A stretch of DNA of 20,292 bases. Source: CAZPAV01 sp964584755. Lineage in GTDB: Bacteria; Actinomycetota; Acidimicrobiia; Spongiisociales; UBA5794. The DNA lies in contig CAZPAV010000047.1 of assembly GCA_964584755.1 (NCBI GenBank), positions 1-20,292 on the forward strand. Reading direction: 5' to 3'. A program made the translations under genes and the position numbers. The notes beneath the pieces are model-generated. The model did no database searches, was not told the DNA's origin, and was given only the letters and a program-made list of their open reading frames with translations. Below, piece after piece: positions 7,177 through 14,660 of the stretch (the stretch's first letter is position 1; each line of letters begins with the position of its first letter).

Positions 7177-8199
7177 GTGCCCAGACTGCGGATGAACCAG
7201 GCGATCGGCGCCGCCATGGCCGACGCCATGCGCGAGGATCCGACGGTGGTCCTCTTCGGGGAGGACGTCGCCGATGCCGGCGGCGTCTTCAAGACGTCGG
7301 TCGGGTTGCGCGACGAGTTCGGCCCACGACGGGTCCGCAACACCCCCATCTCGGAGATGGCGATCGTCGGCGCCGCGGTGGGCGCCGCCATGGCCGGGCT
7401 GCGGCCCATCGCCGAGATCATGTTCGTCGATTTCCTCGGCGTCGCCCTCGACCAGGTCGTCACCCAGGGGGCGCTCGTGCACTACCTGACCCGGGGCGCG
7501 GTCACCGTGCCCATGGTCGTTCGGGCGTCGATCGGCGCCGGTCGCGGGTTCGCGGCGACCCATTCGCGTACGCTCGAGCCGTGGTTCCTCTCCGCTCCCG
7601 GCCTGAAGCTCGTGGAGGTGTCCGGGGCGCGCACCGCCTACGGGTTGCTCCGCTCCGCCATCCGGGAGGAAGGACCCGTCGTGGTGCTCGAGCCGCGCAG
7701 CCTCTACGGGACCCGGGAGGAGTTCACCCCGGGGGAGGACGCCGTGCTCCCCCTCGGACACGCCGAACACCGGACCCGCGGCGAGGACGTGACGGTCGTG
7801 GCCGCCGGCCAGATGGTGGCCGTCGCCCTGGAGGGCGTCGCCGAGCTGGAAGGTGGGGTCTCGGCCGACGTCATCGACCTCCTCACGCTCCGGCCGTGGG
7901 ACGTGGCCACCGTGCTCGAGAGCGTGGCGCGCACCGGACGGCTCGCCCTCGTCGAGGAGCATCCCCAGACGGGGGGATGGGGCACGGAGGTGGCGACCCG
8001 CGTCACCCAGGAGCTCTTCGGCCAGCTCGCGGCCCCGGTGCTCCGCATCACCTGTCCGGACGTCCCGGTTCCCTTCGCCCGCGAGCTCGAGTTCCGCTAC
8101 CTGCCCTCGGCCGCGTACGTGGCGAAGCAGCTCCGCCGATGGCTCGACACCGGAGCGGTCCCGGATCCGTGGTGGGCGACGATCGGGGAGGAGGTCTGA
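7177..8199 (+). CDS. 2-oxo acid/acetoin dehydrogenase E1 component, beta subunit
   Basis: A 340-residue transketolase-like subunit of a thiamine-diphosphate dehydrogenase (pyruvate, branched-chain 2-oxo acid or acetoin type). The glutamate that activates the cofactor is E60 in NTPISEMAIVG, and the catalytic-site histidine is H129 in AATHSRTLEPWF. The C-terminal transketolase domain begins near residue 200. The GTG start at 7177 has GGGAGG four bases upstream. An ATG at 7192 is an alternative that would lose five residues. It pairs with the alpha subunit, whose ATG overlaps its stop by one base. Sequence alone does not separate pyruvate, branched-chain and acetoin specificity. The lack of an acyltransferase gene next to it is discussed under the lipoyl protein. 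Confidence 0.9.
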   Translation: MPRLRMNQAIGAAMADAMREDPTVVLFGEDVADAGGVFKTSVGLRDEFGPRRVRNTPISEMAIVGAAVGAAMAGLRPIAEIMFVDFLGVALDQVVTQGALVHYLTRGAVTVPMVVRASIGAGRGFAATHSRTLEPWFLSAPGLKLVEVSGARTAYGLLRSAIREEGPVVVLEPRSLYGTREEFTPGEDAVLPLGHAEHRTRGEDVTVVAAGQMVAVALEGVAELEGGVSADVIDLLTLRPWDVATVLESVARTGRLALVEEHPQTGGWGTEVATRVTQELFGQLAAPVLRITCPDVPVPFARELEFRYLPSAAYVAKQLRRWLDTGAVPDPWWATIGEEV

Positions 8200-9236
8200 T
8201 GGCGGTTCGCGACACACCGACGACCACGGCGACGGCGTACGACCACGAGACCCCGGCCGGACGCCGACGGGCGGTGCGGGAGGATCCGGTCGCCCGCTAC
8301 GAGCGGATGGTGGAGATCCGCACCGCCGAGCAGCGAATCCGGGAGCTCCACGAAGAGGGTCTCGCCTGGGGATCCACCCACAGCTGCGACGGCCAGGAGG
8401 CGGTGGCGGTGGGGATCGCGGCGGCGGTTCCCCCCTCCGACTACGTCGTCGGTGCCCATCGCGGCCACGGCCTCGGTCTCGCCTTGGGCCTCACCCCGGA
8501 GCAGCTCATCGGAGAGACGTTGGGTCGGGAGATCGGGGCCGTCGAAGGCCTCGGCGGTTCCCCCCACCTGGTGGACACCAGCGTGGGACTCCTCTACACG
8601 GTCACCCTCATGGGTGCCGGGATCCCCATCGTCACCGGTATCGGCCTCGCCGCCCAGGTACGTGGAGAGGAGCGCGTCGGCGTCGCCGTGTTCGGGGACG
8701 GTTCGGTGAACATCGGCGCGTTCCACGAGGGCCTCAACCTCGCCGCGGTGTGGCAGGTCCCGGCCGTGTTCCTCATCGAGAACAACCACTACGGGGAGTA
8801 CAGCCGCTACGACACGACGACCGCCGTCGAGCCTCCGGCCAGGAGGGCGGAGGCGTACGACATGCCGTGGGAGCTCGTCGACGGCCAGGACGTCGACCGG
8901 GTGACGGCCGCGGTGGGCGCCGCGCTGGAGCGGGCCCGGACCGGTGGGGGTCCCTCGCTCATCGAGCTGAGGACGTACCGCTACTTCGGACACTCCCGAT
9001 CGGATCGCGCGCCGTACCGGCCACCGGGGGAGCTCGAGACGTGGCAGGAGCGCGACCCGATCGCCATCCTGGAGCGGCGGCTCCTCGACCAGGGGTCGCT
9101 CGACCCGGCGGGCATCAGCGAGATTCGGGACCGGTGTGCGGCGAGGATCGACGCGGCGACGCAGCGGGCCCTCGCCAGTCCCGTGGCGCCGCCCGCGGCG
9201 ATGTTCCGCCACGTCTACCCGGAGGCCGGGGCATGA
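8199..9236 (+). CDS. 2-oxo acid/acetoin dehydrogenase E1 component, alpha subunit
   Basis: A 345-residue thiamine-diphosphate-binding subunit. The ThDP/magnesium motif runs from GDGSVN (166-171) to the paired asparagines N195-N196. The loop containing YFGHSRSD (262-269) matches the conserved His/Ser/Arg loop of E1-alpha proteins. It forms the heterotetramer with the beta subunit and would decarboxylate a 2-oxo acid, or cleave an acyloin, and transfer the acyl group to a lipoyl arm. The first 30 residues are Thr/Arg-rich and probably disordered. The ATG overlaps the beta stop (TGATG) behind GGGGAGGAGG. The beta-before-alpha order is the reverse of most pdh, bkd and aco operons. Confidence 0.9.
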   Translation: MAVRDTPTTTATAYDHETPAGRRRAVREDPVARYERMVEIRTAEQRIRELHEEGLAWGSTHSCDGQEAVAVGIAAAVPPSDYVVGAHRGHGLGLALGLTPEQLIGETLGREIGAVEGLGGSPHLVDTSVGLLYTVTLMGAGIPIVTGIGLAAQVRGEERVGVAVFGDGSVNIGAFHEGLNLAAVWQVPAVFLIENNHYGEYSRYDTTTAVEPPARRAEAYDMPWELVDGQDVDRVTAAVGAALERARTGGGPSLIELRTYRYFGHSRSDRAPYRPPGELETWQERDPIAILERRLLDQGSLDPAGISEIRDRCAARIDAATQRALASPVAPPAAMFRHVYPEAGA

Positions 9237-9475
9237 TCGTCACCGTGAAGCTCCCCAAGGTGGGCGAGATGACCGAGGACGCCGAGATCGTCGAGTGGCT
9301 CTGTCAACCCGGTGAATCCGTGACCGAGGGACAGCCGCTCGTGTCCGTCGACACCGACAAGGTCGTCGTGGACCTCCCGTCGCCGGTCCCCGGCGTGGTG
9401 CTCGCGATCCTCGCGGACGTCGGCGCCGTGGTCGAGGTGGGAGACCCACTCGTGAGGCTGGAGGTGCGGTCGTGA
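9233..9475 (+). CDS. Stand-alone lipoyl-domain (biotinyl/lipoyl carrier) protein
   Basis: An 80-residue protein that is one complete lipoyl domain and nothing else. The modifiable lysine is K43 in the hairpin motif VDTDKVVVDL. The surrounding GESVTEGQPL and GVVLAI segments match E2 N-terminal lipoyl domains. Biotinyl domains normally carry MKM at this hairpin, so lipoylation is favoured. It starts by ATGA overlap with E1-alpha behind GGAGG (9221-9225). Normal E2 proteins continue with a peripheral-subunit-binding domain and a catalytic acyltransferase domain. Here the stop is clean, and the next gene (the LivF type) starts 13 bases later, so this is not an obvious frameshift. It is probably the acyl or electron carrier for the adjacent E1. 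The acceptor of its cargo is not encoded in the window. Confidence 0.88.
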   Translation: MIVTVKLPKVGEMTEDAEIVEWLCQPGESVTEGQPLVSVDTDKVVVDLPSPVPGVVLAILADVGAVVEVGDPLVRLEVRS

Positions 9476-9488
9476 AGGGCGGTCGACG

Positions 9489-10217
9489 GTGAGATCGCCG
9501 ACCCTGCGCGTCGACGACGTCACGGTGGCTCGCGCCGGCGTGCCGGTCGTGCGCGGCGTGACCCTCGTCGCGCCTGCCGGAGAGGTGACGGCGCTCCTGG
9601 GTCCGAACGGCGCGGGGAAGACCACGCTGCTCGAGGCCATCTCGGGGGTCCTCCCCATCCAGGCCGGGTCGATCACGTACGACGGGGTGGAGCTCTCCGG
9701 GCTCCCGCCGGAACGGCGGGCGAGGCTCGGTATCGCCCACGTGGAGCAGGGGCGGACCGTCTTCGCCGAGCTGAGCATCGTGGAGAACCTGAGGGTCGCG
9801 ACCGACGGGCCGGTCGACGACGCGTTCACGCTGTTCCCCGAACTGGAGCGCCGCCGCGACCTGCCCGCGGGGCTGCTCTCGGGGGGAGAGCAGCAGATGC
9901 TCGTCATCGCACGGGCGCTGCTCACCCGGCCCCGACTGCTCGTCATCGACGAGATCTCCCTCGGGCTCGCCCCGGTCATCGTGCGGCGCCTCGTGCCCGC
10001 CGTCAGCCGGCTCGCCGACCGTGGCGTGGGGGTGCTCATGGTGGAGCAGTTCGCCACACTGGCGCTCGAGTACGCGCACCGGGTGTACGTCCTCGATCGA
10101 GGTCGGATCACGTTCGGAGGGAGTGCCGCCGAGTTGGCGGAGCGGCCCGGGGTCCTCCATGGTGCGTACCTGCGCCGCTCGGGCCCGTCGGCGGCACCGG
10201 CGGGGGGGAGCGCCTGA
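9489..10217 (+). CDS. livF: ABC transporter ATP-binding protein, LivF type
   Basis: A 242-residue nucleotide-binding subunit. Walker A GPNGAGKT is at 38-45, the Q-loop VEQGR at 85-89, the signature LSGGEQQ at 130-136 and Walker B LLVIDE at 150-155. These are followed by SLGLAP, which is diagnostic of LivF. The switch position is Q187 in VEQF, as in the common LivF VEQN. It should dimerise with the LivG domain of the fused permease protein. It supplies one canonical signature motif, while its partner's is degenerate. The GTG start has AAGGG (9475-9479) upstream. The E1 and lipoyl genes separate it from the other transporter genes, which implies that transport and those enzymes serve one pathway. 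Confidence 0.92.
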   Translation: MRSPTLRVDDVTVARAGVPVVRGVTLVAPAGEVTALLGPNGAGKTTLLEAISGVLPIQAGSITYDGVELSGLPPERRARLGIAHVEQGRTVFAELSIVENLRVATDGPVDDAFTLFPELERRRDLPAGLLSGGEQQMLVIARALLTRPRLLVIDEISLGLAPVIVRRLVPAVSRLADRGVGVLMVEQFATLALEYAHRVYVLDRGRITFGGSAAELAERPGVLHGAYLRRSGPSAAPAGGSA

Positions 10218-11023
10218 TGGGGCGGTTCGACGGCAGGCGGGCGGTGGTGACCGGGGGCGCCTCGGGGATCGGGGCGGCGTGCTGCCGGCTGCTGGCCCGG
10301 GAAGGGGCGGCGGTCCTCGTCGTCGACCGTCCCCAGGCGGCGGAACGCGGAGAGGAGGTGGCCGCCGCGGTCCGCGAGGCAGGCCGCTGGGCGCAGTTCG
10401 TCGCCGCGGACGTCAGCGTGCCCGGGGCCATCGCCGCGACCCTCGCCGAGTACGCCGAGGAGGTCGGGGTTCCAGACGCGGTGGTCGCGGCGGCCGGGGT
10501 GAGCCACCATCCGGATCAGGGGGACTTGGGCACGCTCCTGACCCTCGACCCGGAACACTGGGACTTCGTCCTGCGCGTCAACCTCACCGGGGTGTACCTC
10601 ACCTGCACGGAGGCGGCGAGAGCGATGATCGCCGCCGGGGTGGCGGGCACGATGGTGACCCTCGCCTCGGTGGCGGCACGCGTCCCCTCCGCCGGCGCGT
10701 ACTCCGTGTCGAAGGCGGGGGTCGTGATGCTCACCAGGGCGCTCGCCCGTGAGCTGGCCCCGCACGGCATCCGGGTCAACGCGGTGGGGCCCGGGTACAT
10801 CCGCACACCGATGCTGGAGGGGGCCGCCCGGGCGCGCGCCGGAGCGGCCACCGGGGAGGCCTGGCTCGCCGAACGGGAGGCGCGGGTCCCGCTGGGACGC
10901 CTCGGCACGAGCGACGACGTGGCGAGGACCGTCGCCTACCTCACCGGGCCGGAGAGCGGGTACGTGACGGGAACCGTCGTGTACGTCGACGGCGGCCATC
11001 TGACCGGGTCGGGGAACGGCTGA
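10217..11023 (+). CDS. Short-chain dehydrogenase/reductase (SDR)
   Basis: A 268-residue classical SDR, expected to interconvert a hydroxyl and a carbonyl group with NAD(P). The cofactor motif TGGASGIG is at 12-19. The NNAG-type motif appears as AAAG (91-94). The catalytic tetrad is N122, S151, Y162 and K166 (YSVSK). The C-terminal VDGGH segment closes the fold as usual. D37 after the second strand favours NAD. Its ATG overlaps the livF stop by one base, behind a G-rich ribosome binding site. It could prepare the 2-oxo or acyloin substrate of the E1 complex, or oxidise the phosphorylated alcohol. Neither can be decided here. Confidence 0.9.
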   Translation: MGRFDGRRAVVTGGASGIGAACCRLLAREGAAVLVVDRPQAAERGEEVAAAVREAGRWAQFVAADVSVPGAIAATLAEYAEEVGVPDAVVAAAGVSHHPDQGDLGTLLTLDPEHWDFVLRVNLTGVYLTCTEAARAMIAAGVAGTMVTLASVAARVPSAGAYSVSKAGVVMLTRALARELAPHGIRVNAVGPGYIRTPMLEGAARARAGAATGEAWLAEREARVPLGRLGTSDDVARTVAYLTGPESGYVTGTVVYVDGGHLTGSGNG

Positions 11024-11036
11024 GAGAGAGGAGCAG

Positions 11037-12755
11037 ATGATGGGCGATCTCGTGGAGCGCATGGTGCGGGAGGGCGGGTATCCGCACGCCGAAGGCGTCG
11101 GGCATCCCGGGCCCACGATCGTGGAGACGGCTCGCTGGGTGGAGACCGAGGACCTCGATGGGTTCTGGATGCTCGACAACCACTACCCCCGGGGCATGAG
11201 TCCCCTGGGGTTCGATCTCGTGAACATCGTGGGGTCGATGACCCAGGCGATCGCGGAGCGTATCCCCCTCCCGCCGGGACGGGGACTGCACGCGGTCATG
11301 GGTGGGACACACGTGTACGCCGCGGAGATCCCGGTGACGTCGATGTGGGAGATGGGATTCCGGGCCTACCGCGCCGGGCGCAACCTGCCCCGGCTCATCG
11401 GAGGCTTCCAAGAGGCGTGGCAGGAGGCCGTCGAGGAGCTCGAGACCGGTTTCGCCCACTTCCGGGAGGTCGATCCCGCCACACTCGGCCCGGCCGAGCT
11501 GGCCGGGCATCTCGAGGACGCGGTGGCGTTCCATCGCCGGGCCTGGGAGATCCACTTCGAGATGATGTACCCGCTCCTGGCGAACTACGTCGGCTTCTAC
11601 GGCCTCTGTGGCGAGCTCGGGATCCCGGTGGGCGAGATCTCCCGGTTCCTCCAGGGGTACGACACGAAGATCATGGAGACCGACCGTGAGCTGTGGAAGC
11701 TCGCGGCGGCCGCGGCGGACCTCGGACTGCGGGACCTGTTCCTCGCCACCGAGCCGGGCCGCCTGCATTCGGCCCTGGCCACCGAGCCGGGTGCGGAACC
11801 CTTCCGCGAGCAGCTCGAGGCGTTCCTCGACGCCTACGGCTGGCGGACCGAGGGCATCATCGAGCCGACGTTCGCGCCGTGGGTGGAGGACCCGACCCCG
11901 GCCCTGGGGGCGATCCGGGGGTTCCTCGCCGGCGACGGTTCCTTCGACTTCGCCGTCGCCCACGCCGCGGTCGTCGCCGAACGGGACGGGGCGGTCGCCG
12001 CGGCGCGGGCGCGTCTCACCGTCGAGGAGCAACAGGCCTTCGACACCGCCCTGGAATCCTGCCGGAGCGCCAACTTCGCCTGGTGGAACGAGGAGCACAA
12101 CCACTACATCGACCTGCGGTCGCACATCCCGGTGCGTCACACCGCCATGGCGATCGGCCGAACCGCCGGCGCCGCCGATTCCGAGGACGCCCTCTTCCTG
12201 TTCGTGGAGGAGCTCCTCGACGTCGCCACCGGCCGCCGCCACTGGTCGACCCTGGAAGGGATCGTGGCGGACCGCCGCCGCTACTTCACGGAGTGGTGGC
12301 GGCTGCGGGGCGAGGTCCCCCAGATCCTCGGGCCGCCCCCCGAGCAGGTGAGCGATCCCGTCCTCACCGAGATCCTCGGGGTGAACGCGGACTTCCTGCG
12401 GTCGCTCACCGAGATCGACCGCGACGTCACCGAGCTCCGGGGAACCCCGGTGTCGACGGGGACCGCCCGCGGGATCGCCCGCGTCCTGCACGGCGCCGAG
12501 GAGCTGGAGCGGGTGCAACCCGGCGACGTCCTCGTCTGTGAGGCGACGACCCCGAGCTGGACCCCAGCCTTCGGCACCATCGCGGCGTGTGTGTGCAACA
12601 CGGGCGGGACGCTCTCGCACGCCTCCATCGTCAGTCGGGAGTACCGGGTCCCCTGCGTCGTGGGGGTGGGGGTGGCGACGAACGTCATCGCGGAGGGGGA
12701 CCTCGTCGAGGTCGACGGGACCTCGGGAGTGGTGAGGATCGTGGAGCGGGCATGA
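11037..12755 (+). CDS. PEP-utilizer mobile-domain (phosphohistidine) subunit, phenylphosphate synthase/CreHI-like
   Basis: A 572-residue protein. Its last ~100 residues are the swivelling phosphohistidine domain of PEP synthase/pyruvate phosphate dikinase. The phosphoacceptor is H528 in GGTLSHASIVSREY, followed by RVPCVVG. Residues 1 to about 460 are an alpha-helical-looking region that includes EEHNHYIDLRSHIPVRH (about 353-369), a pattern I associate with the substrate domain of rifampin phosphotransferase and phenylphosphate synthase. No PEP/pyruvate-binding TIM barrel follows, so it is not a PEP synthase. With the next gene it forms a two-subunit ATP-dependent phosphotransferase (about 63 plus 40 kDa). 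Order and sizes resemble the 70 and 40 kDa phenylphosphate synthase subunits. A hydroxyl-bearing acceptor is likely, but its identity is unknown. The second ATG (11040) is better spaced from AGAGGAG. Confidence 0.85.
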   Translation: MMGDLVERMVREGGYPHAEGVGHPGPTIVETARWVETEDLDGFWMLDNHYPRGMSPLGFDLVNIVGSMTQAIAERIPLPPGRGLHAVMGGTHVYAAEIPVTSMWEMGFRAYRAGRNLPRLIGGFQEAWQEAVEELETGFAHFREVDPATLGPAELAGHLEDAVAFHRRAWEIHFEMMYPLLANYVGFYGLCGELGIPVGEISRFLQGYDTKIMETDRELWKLAAAAADLGLRDLFLATEPGRLHSALATEPGAEPFREQLEAFLDAYGWRTEGIIEPTFAPWVEDPTPALGAIRGFLAGDGSFDFAVAHAAVVAERDGAVAAARARLTVEEQQAFDTALESCRSANFAWWNEEHNHYIDLRSHIPVRHTAMAIGRTAGAADSEDALFLFVEELLDVATGRRHWSTLEGIVADRRRYFTEWWRLRGEVPQILGPPPEQVSDPVLTEILGVNADFLRSLTEIDRDVTELRGTPVSTGTARGIARVLHGAEELERVQPGDVLVCEATTPSWTPAFGTIAACVCNTGGTLSHASIVSREYRVPCVVGVGVATNVIAEGDLVEVDGTSGVVRIVERA

Positions 12756-13843
12756 CCCCGATCGTCCGCTGGATCGAGGAGCTCGGCGAGGGGGACGTCT
12801 CCGCCGCCGGGGCGAAGCTCGCCCGGATGGGGGAGCTGCGCGCCGCCGGACTGAAGGTTCCCGAGGGATTCGTGGTGACGACCACGGCGTACCGGCAGTT
12901 CCTGCATCATCCCGAGCTGGCCACCATCCTGGAGCGACACCTCGCCGCGATCGGCGATCCCGACGACTTCGCCGCCCTCGACGCCGCGGCGACGGCGATC
13001 CGGCGCGCCTTCGAGGCCTTCCCGCTCCCCGAGGACGTGGCGCCGCAGATCGTCGACGCCTACGAGGAGCTCTCCGATCGCTGTCGAGATCTCAACGTCC
13101 CGACCGCGGTCCGGAGCTCGGCCACCGGGGAGGACGCGGCGGCGGCGAGCTTCGCCGGTCAGTTCGACACCTACCTCGGGGTGGCCGGACCGGAGCGGGT
13201 GCTCGAGGCGGTGCGACGCTGCTGGGGGAGTGCGTTCACCGCCCGAGCACTCGCCTACCGGGCTCGGCAGGGGCTCGACCATCGGGACAGCCCGATGGCG
13301 GTGGGAGTGGTCGAACTCGTGCACGCTCGGGCCTCCGGCGTCGCCTTCTCGGTGCACCCGGTCACGGGCAAGACGGACCGGATGGTCATCGAGTGCTCCT
13401 GGGGGTGGGGGGAGGCCGTGGTGCAGGGTCTCGTCACCCCCGACCACGTAGAGGTGGGGAAGACGGACCGCAGGGTCCTCGAGTACCGGGTGGCGCGCAA
13501 AGAGATGGTCTCGATGTTCGACTACGCCCGGGGACGCGTCGTCGAGGGGCCGATGCCCCCACGTCTGCGGGAACGGCGTGTCCTCGCCGACGAGGAGGTC
13601 GCCGCGGTGGGCGATGCCGTCCTGCGCATCGAGGCCCACTACGGCTACCCCGTCGACGTGGAGTGGGTGCTCTCCCGGCATCGGCGCCCGGGCGAGCCCG
13701 TCGCCGTCGTGCAGGCGCGTCCGGAGACCGTCCAGACGCGGACGACCGCCGTGCCCCCGGGTCGGACCGTGGTGGGGGTCGCCGATCTGGCCCGCGCCTA
13801 CCTGTTGGGGGAGCGGGACGGTTCACGGCGGAGTGATCCGTGA
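12752..13843 (+). CDS. PEP synthase-type ATP-grasp subunit, phenylphosphate synthase/CreHI-like
   Basis: A 363-residue protein matching the N-terminal ATP-binding domain of PEP synthase and nothing beyond it. Landmarks are GAKLARMGEL (20-29, K22), the nucleotide-binding segment TAVRSSATGEDAAAASFAGQ (118-137, R121), SGVAFSVHPVTG (195-206), VDVEW (301-305) and the end motif QARPET (321-326). In this family ATP is cleaved and the beta-phosphate moves to the histidine of the partner, here H528 of the upstream subunit, with AMP and phosphate as by-products. The ATG overlaps the upstream stop by four bases (ATGA), which favours equimolar synthesis of the two subunits. The architecture is clear. The identity of the final acceptor is inferred from context only. 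Confidence 0.88.
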   Translation: MTPIVRWIEELGEGDVSAAGAKLARMGELRAAGLKVPEGFVVTTTAYRQFLHHPELATILERHLAAIGDPDDFAALDAAATAIRRAFEAFPLPEDVAPQIVDAYEELSDRCRDLNVPTAVRSSATGEDAAAASFAGQFDTYLGVAGPERVLEAVRRCWGSAFTARALAYRARQGLDHRDSPMAVGVVELVHARASGVAFSVHPVTGKTDRMVIECSWGWGEAVVQGLVTPDHVEVGKTDRRVLEYRVARKEMVSMFDYARGRVVEGPMPPRLRERRVLADEEVAAVGDAVLRIEAHYGYPVDVEWVLSRHRRPGEPVAVVQARPETVQTRTTAVPPGRTVVGVADLARAYLLGERDGSRRSDP

Positions 13844-14658
13844 GCACGAACCGCCGTCTCCGGCATCTCGGCAGGTACGCCGCGGTCGTCTGTGACGTCG
13901 ACGGGGTGCTCCACGTGGAGGGATCGCCCCTACCCGGGGCCGCCACCTGGATCGACACGGTCCAGGAGCTCGGCGTGGAGCTGCTGCTGGTGACCAACGC
14001 CTCCTGGGATCGGGCCACGACCCTGGCGCGACTGCGGGAGGCGCACATCGTCGTCCCATCCCGGCTCGTCGTGACCTCGGGGGACGCGGTCGCCGCCGAG
14101 CTCGCCGAGCGGGGCATCGATCGGTGCGCCGTCCTCGGTGCCGCCTCGGTACCGGAGGCGCTCGCGGGATCTGGCATCGAGGTGCTCGGCGTCGACGACG
14201 TGTTGGCCGAACCGGAGAAGGGCGCGCTGGTCCTGGGGGTCTCGGCCGATCCGGCGGTGTCCCGGCGGTGGGTGGAGATCGCCGCGGCGAGGGGCCTTCC
14301 CGTCTTCGCCACCAATCGCGACCTGGTGTACGCCGGCGGAGCGGGACGGGCTCCGGGGACGGGGACCCTGGTGGCGCGGCTCGAGGCCGAGGTGGCCGGG
14401 TTGAGGATCCACGCCTGCGGGAAGCCGTACGAGCCCATGGTTCGGGTGGTGGAGCGTCGCCTCGGCGGCGTGGCGCCTGTCCTCGTCGTCGGGGACAATC
14501 CGGCGGTGGACGTGAGCTTCGCCGAGCAGCTCGGGGCCGACTCGCTGCTCGTGCTCACCGGGGCGGCCGCCACGCCGGGGTCGAGTCGACCGACCATGGT
14601 GGCCGACGATCTGGAGGAGGCGCTGGCGGTGCTCCTGGAGCCGGAGGTCCGAGGGTGA
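13840..14658 (+). CDS. HAD-IIA (NagD/4-nitrophenylphosphatase-like) phosphatase 1
   Basis: A 272-residue HAD-superfamily hydrolase with a type IIA cap. The nucleophile is D19 and the general acid D21 in VCDVDGVL. T52-N53 (VTNAS) form motif II, K195 in CGKP motif III, and D219/D224 in GDNPAVDVS motif IV. All catalytic positions are intact. The cap segment ATNRDLVY, followed by APGTGTL, matches NagD-type proteins that hydrolyse small phosphate esters. The GTG start overlaps the phosphotransferase stop (GTGA) with GGAG (13830-13833) upstream. Coupling to the phosphotransferase suggests it removes the phosphate after oxidation, as the CreD phosphohydrolase does in 4-cresol catabolism. That function is inferred. 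Confidence 0.87.
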   Translation: MSTNRRLRHLGRYAAVVCDVDGVLHVEGSPLPGAATWIDTVQELGVELLLVTNASWDRATTLARLREAHIVVPSRLVVTSGDAVAAELAERGIDRCAVLGAASVPEALAGSGIEVLGVDDVLAEPEKGALVLGVSADPAVSRRWVEIAAARGLPVFATNRDLVYAGGAGRAPGTGTLVARLEAEVAGLRIHACGKPYEPMVRVVERRLGGVAPVLVVGDNPAVDVSFAEQLGADSLLVLTGAAATPGSSRPTMVADDLEEALAVLLEPEVRG

Positions 14659-14660
14659 TC

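Noticed and set aside
7177..9475. A complete pyruvate, branched-chain or acetoin dehydrogenase operon
   Set aside because: No E2 catalytic domain and no dihydrolipoamide dehydrogenase gene is present anywhere in the window.
11037..13843. The phosphotransferase pair as a split PEP synthase or pyruvate phosphate dikinase
   Set aside because: The ATP-grasp and mobile His domains are present, but no PEP/pyruvate-binding barrel domain is encoded in either subunit or next to them.
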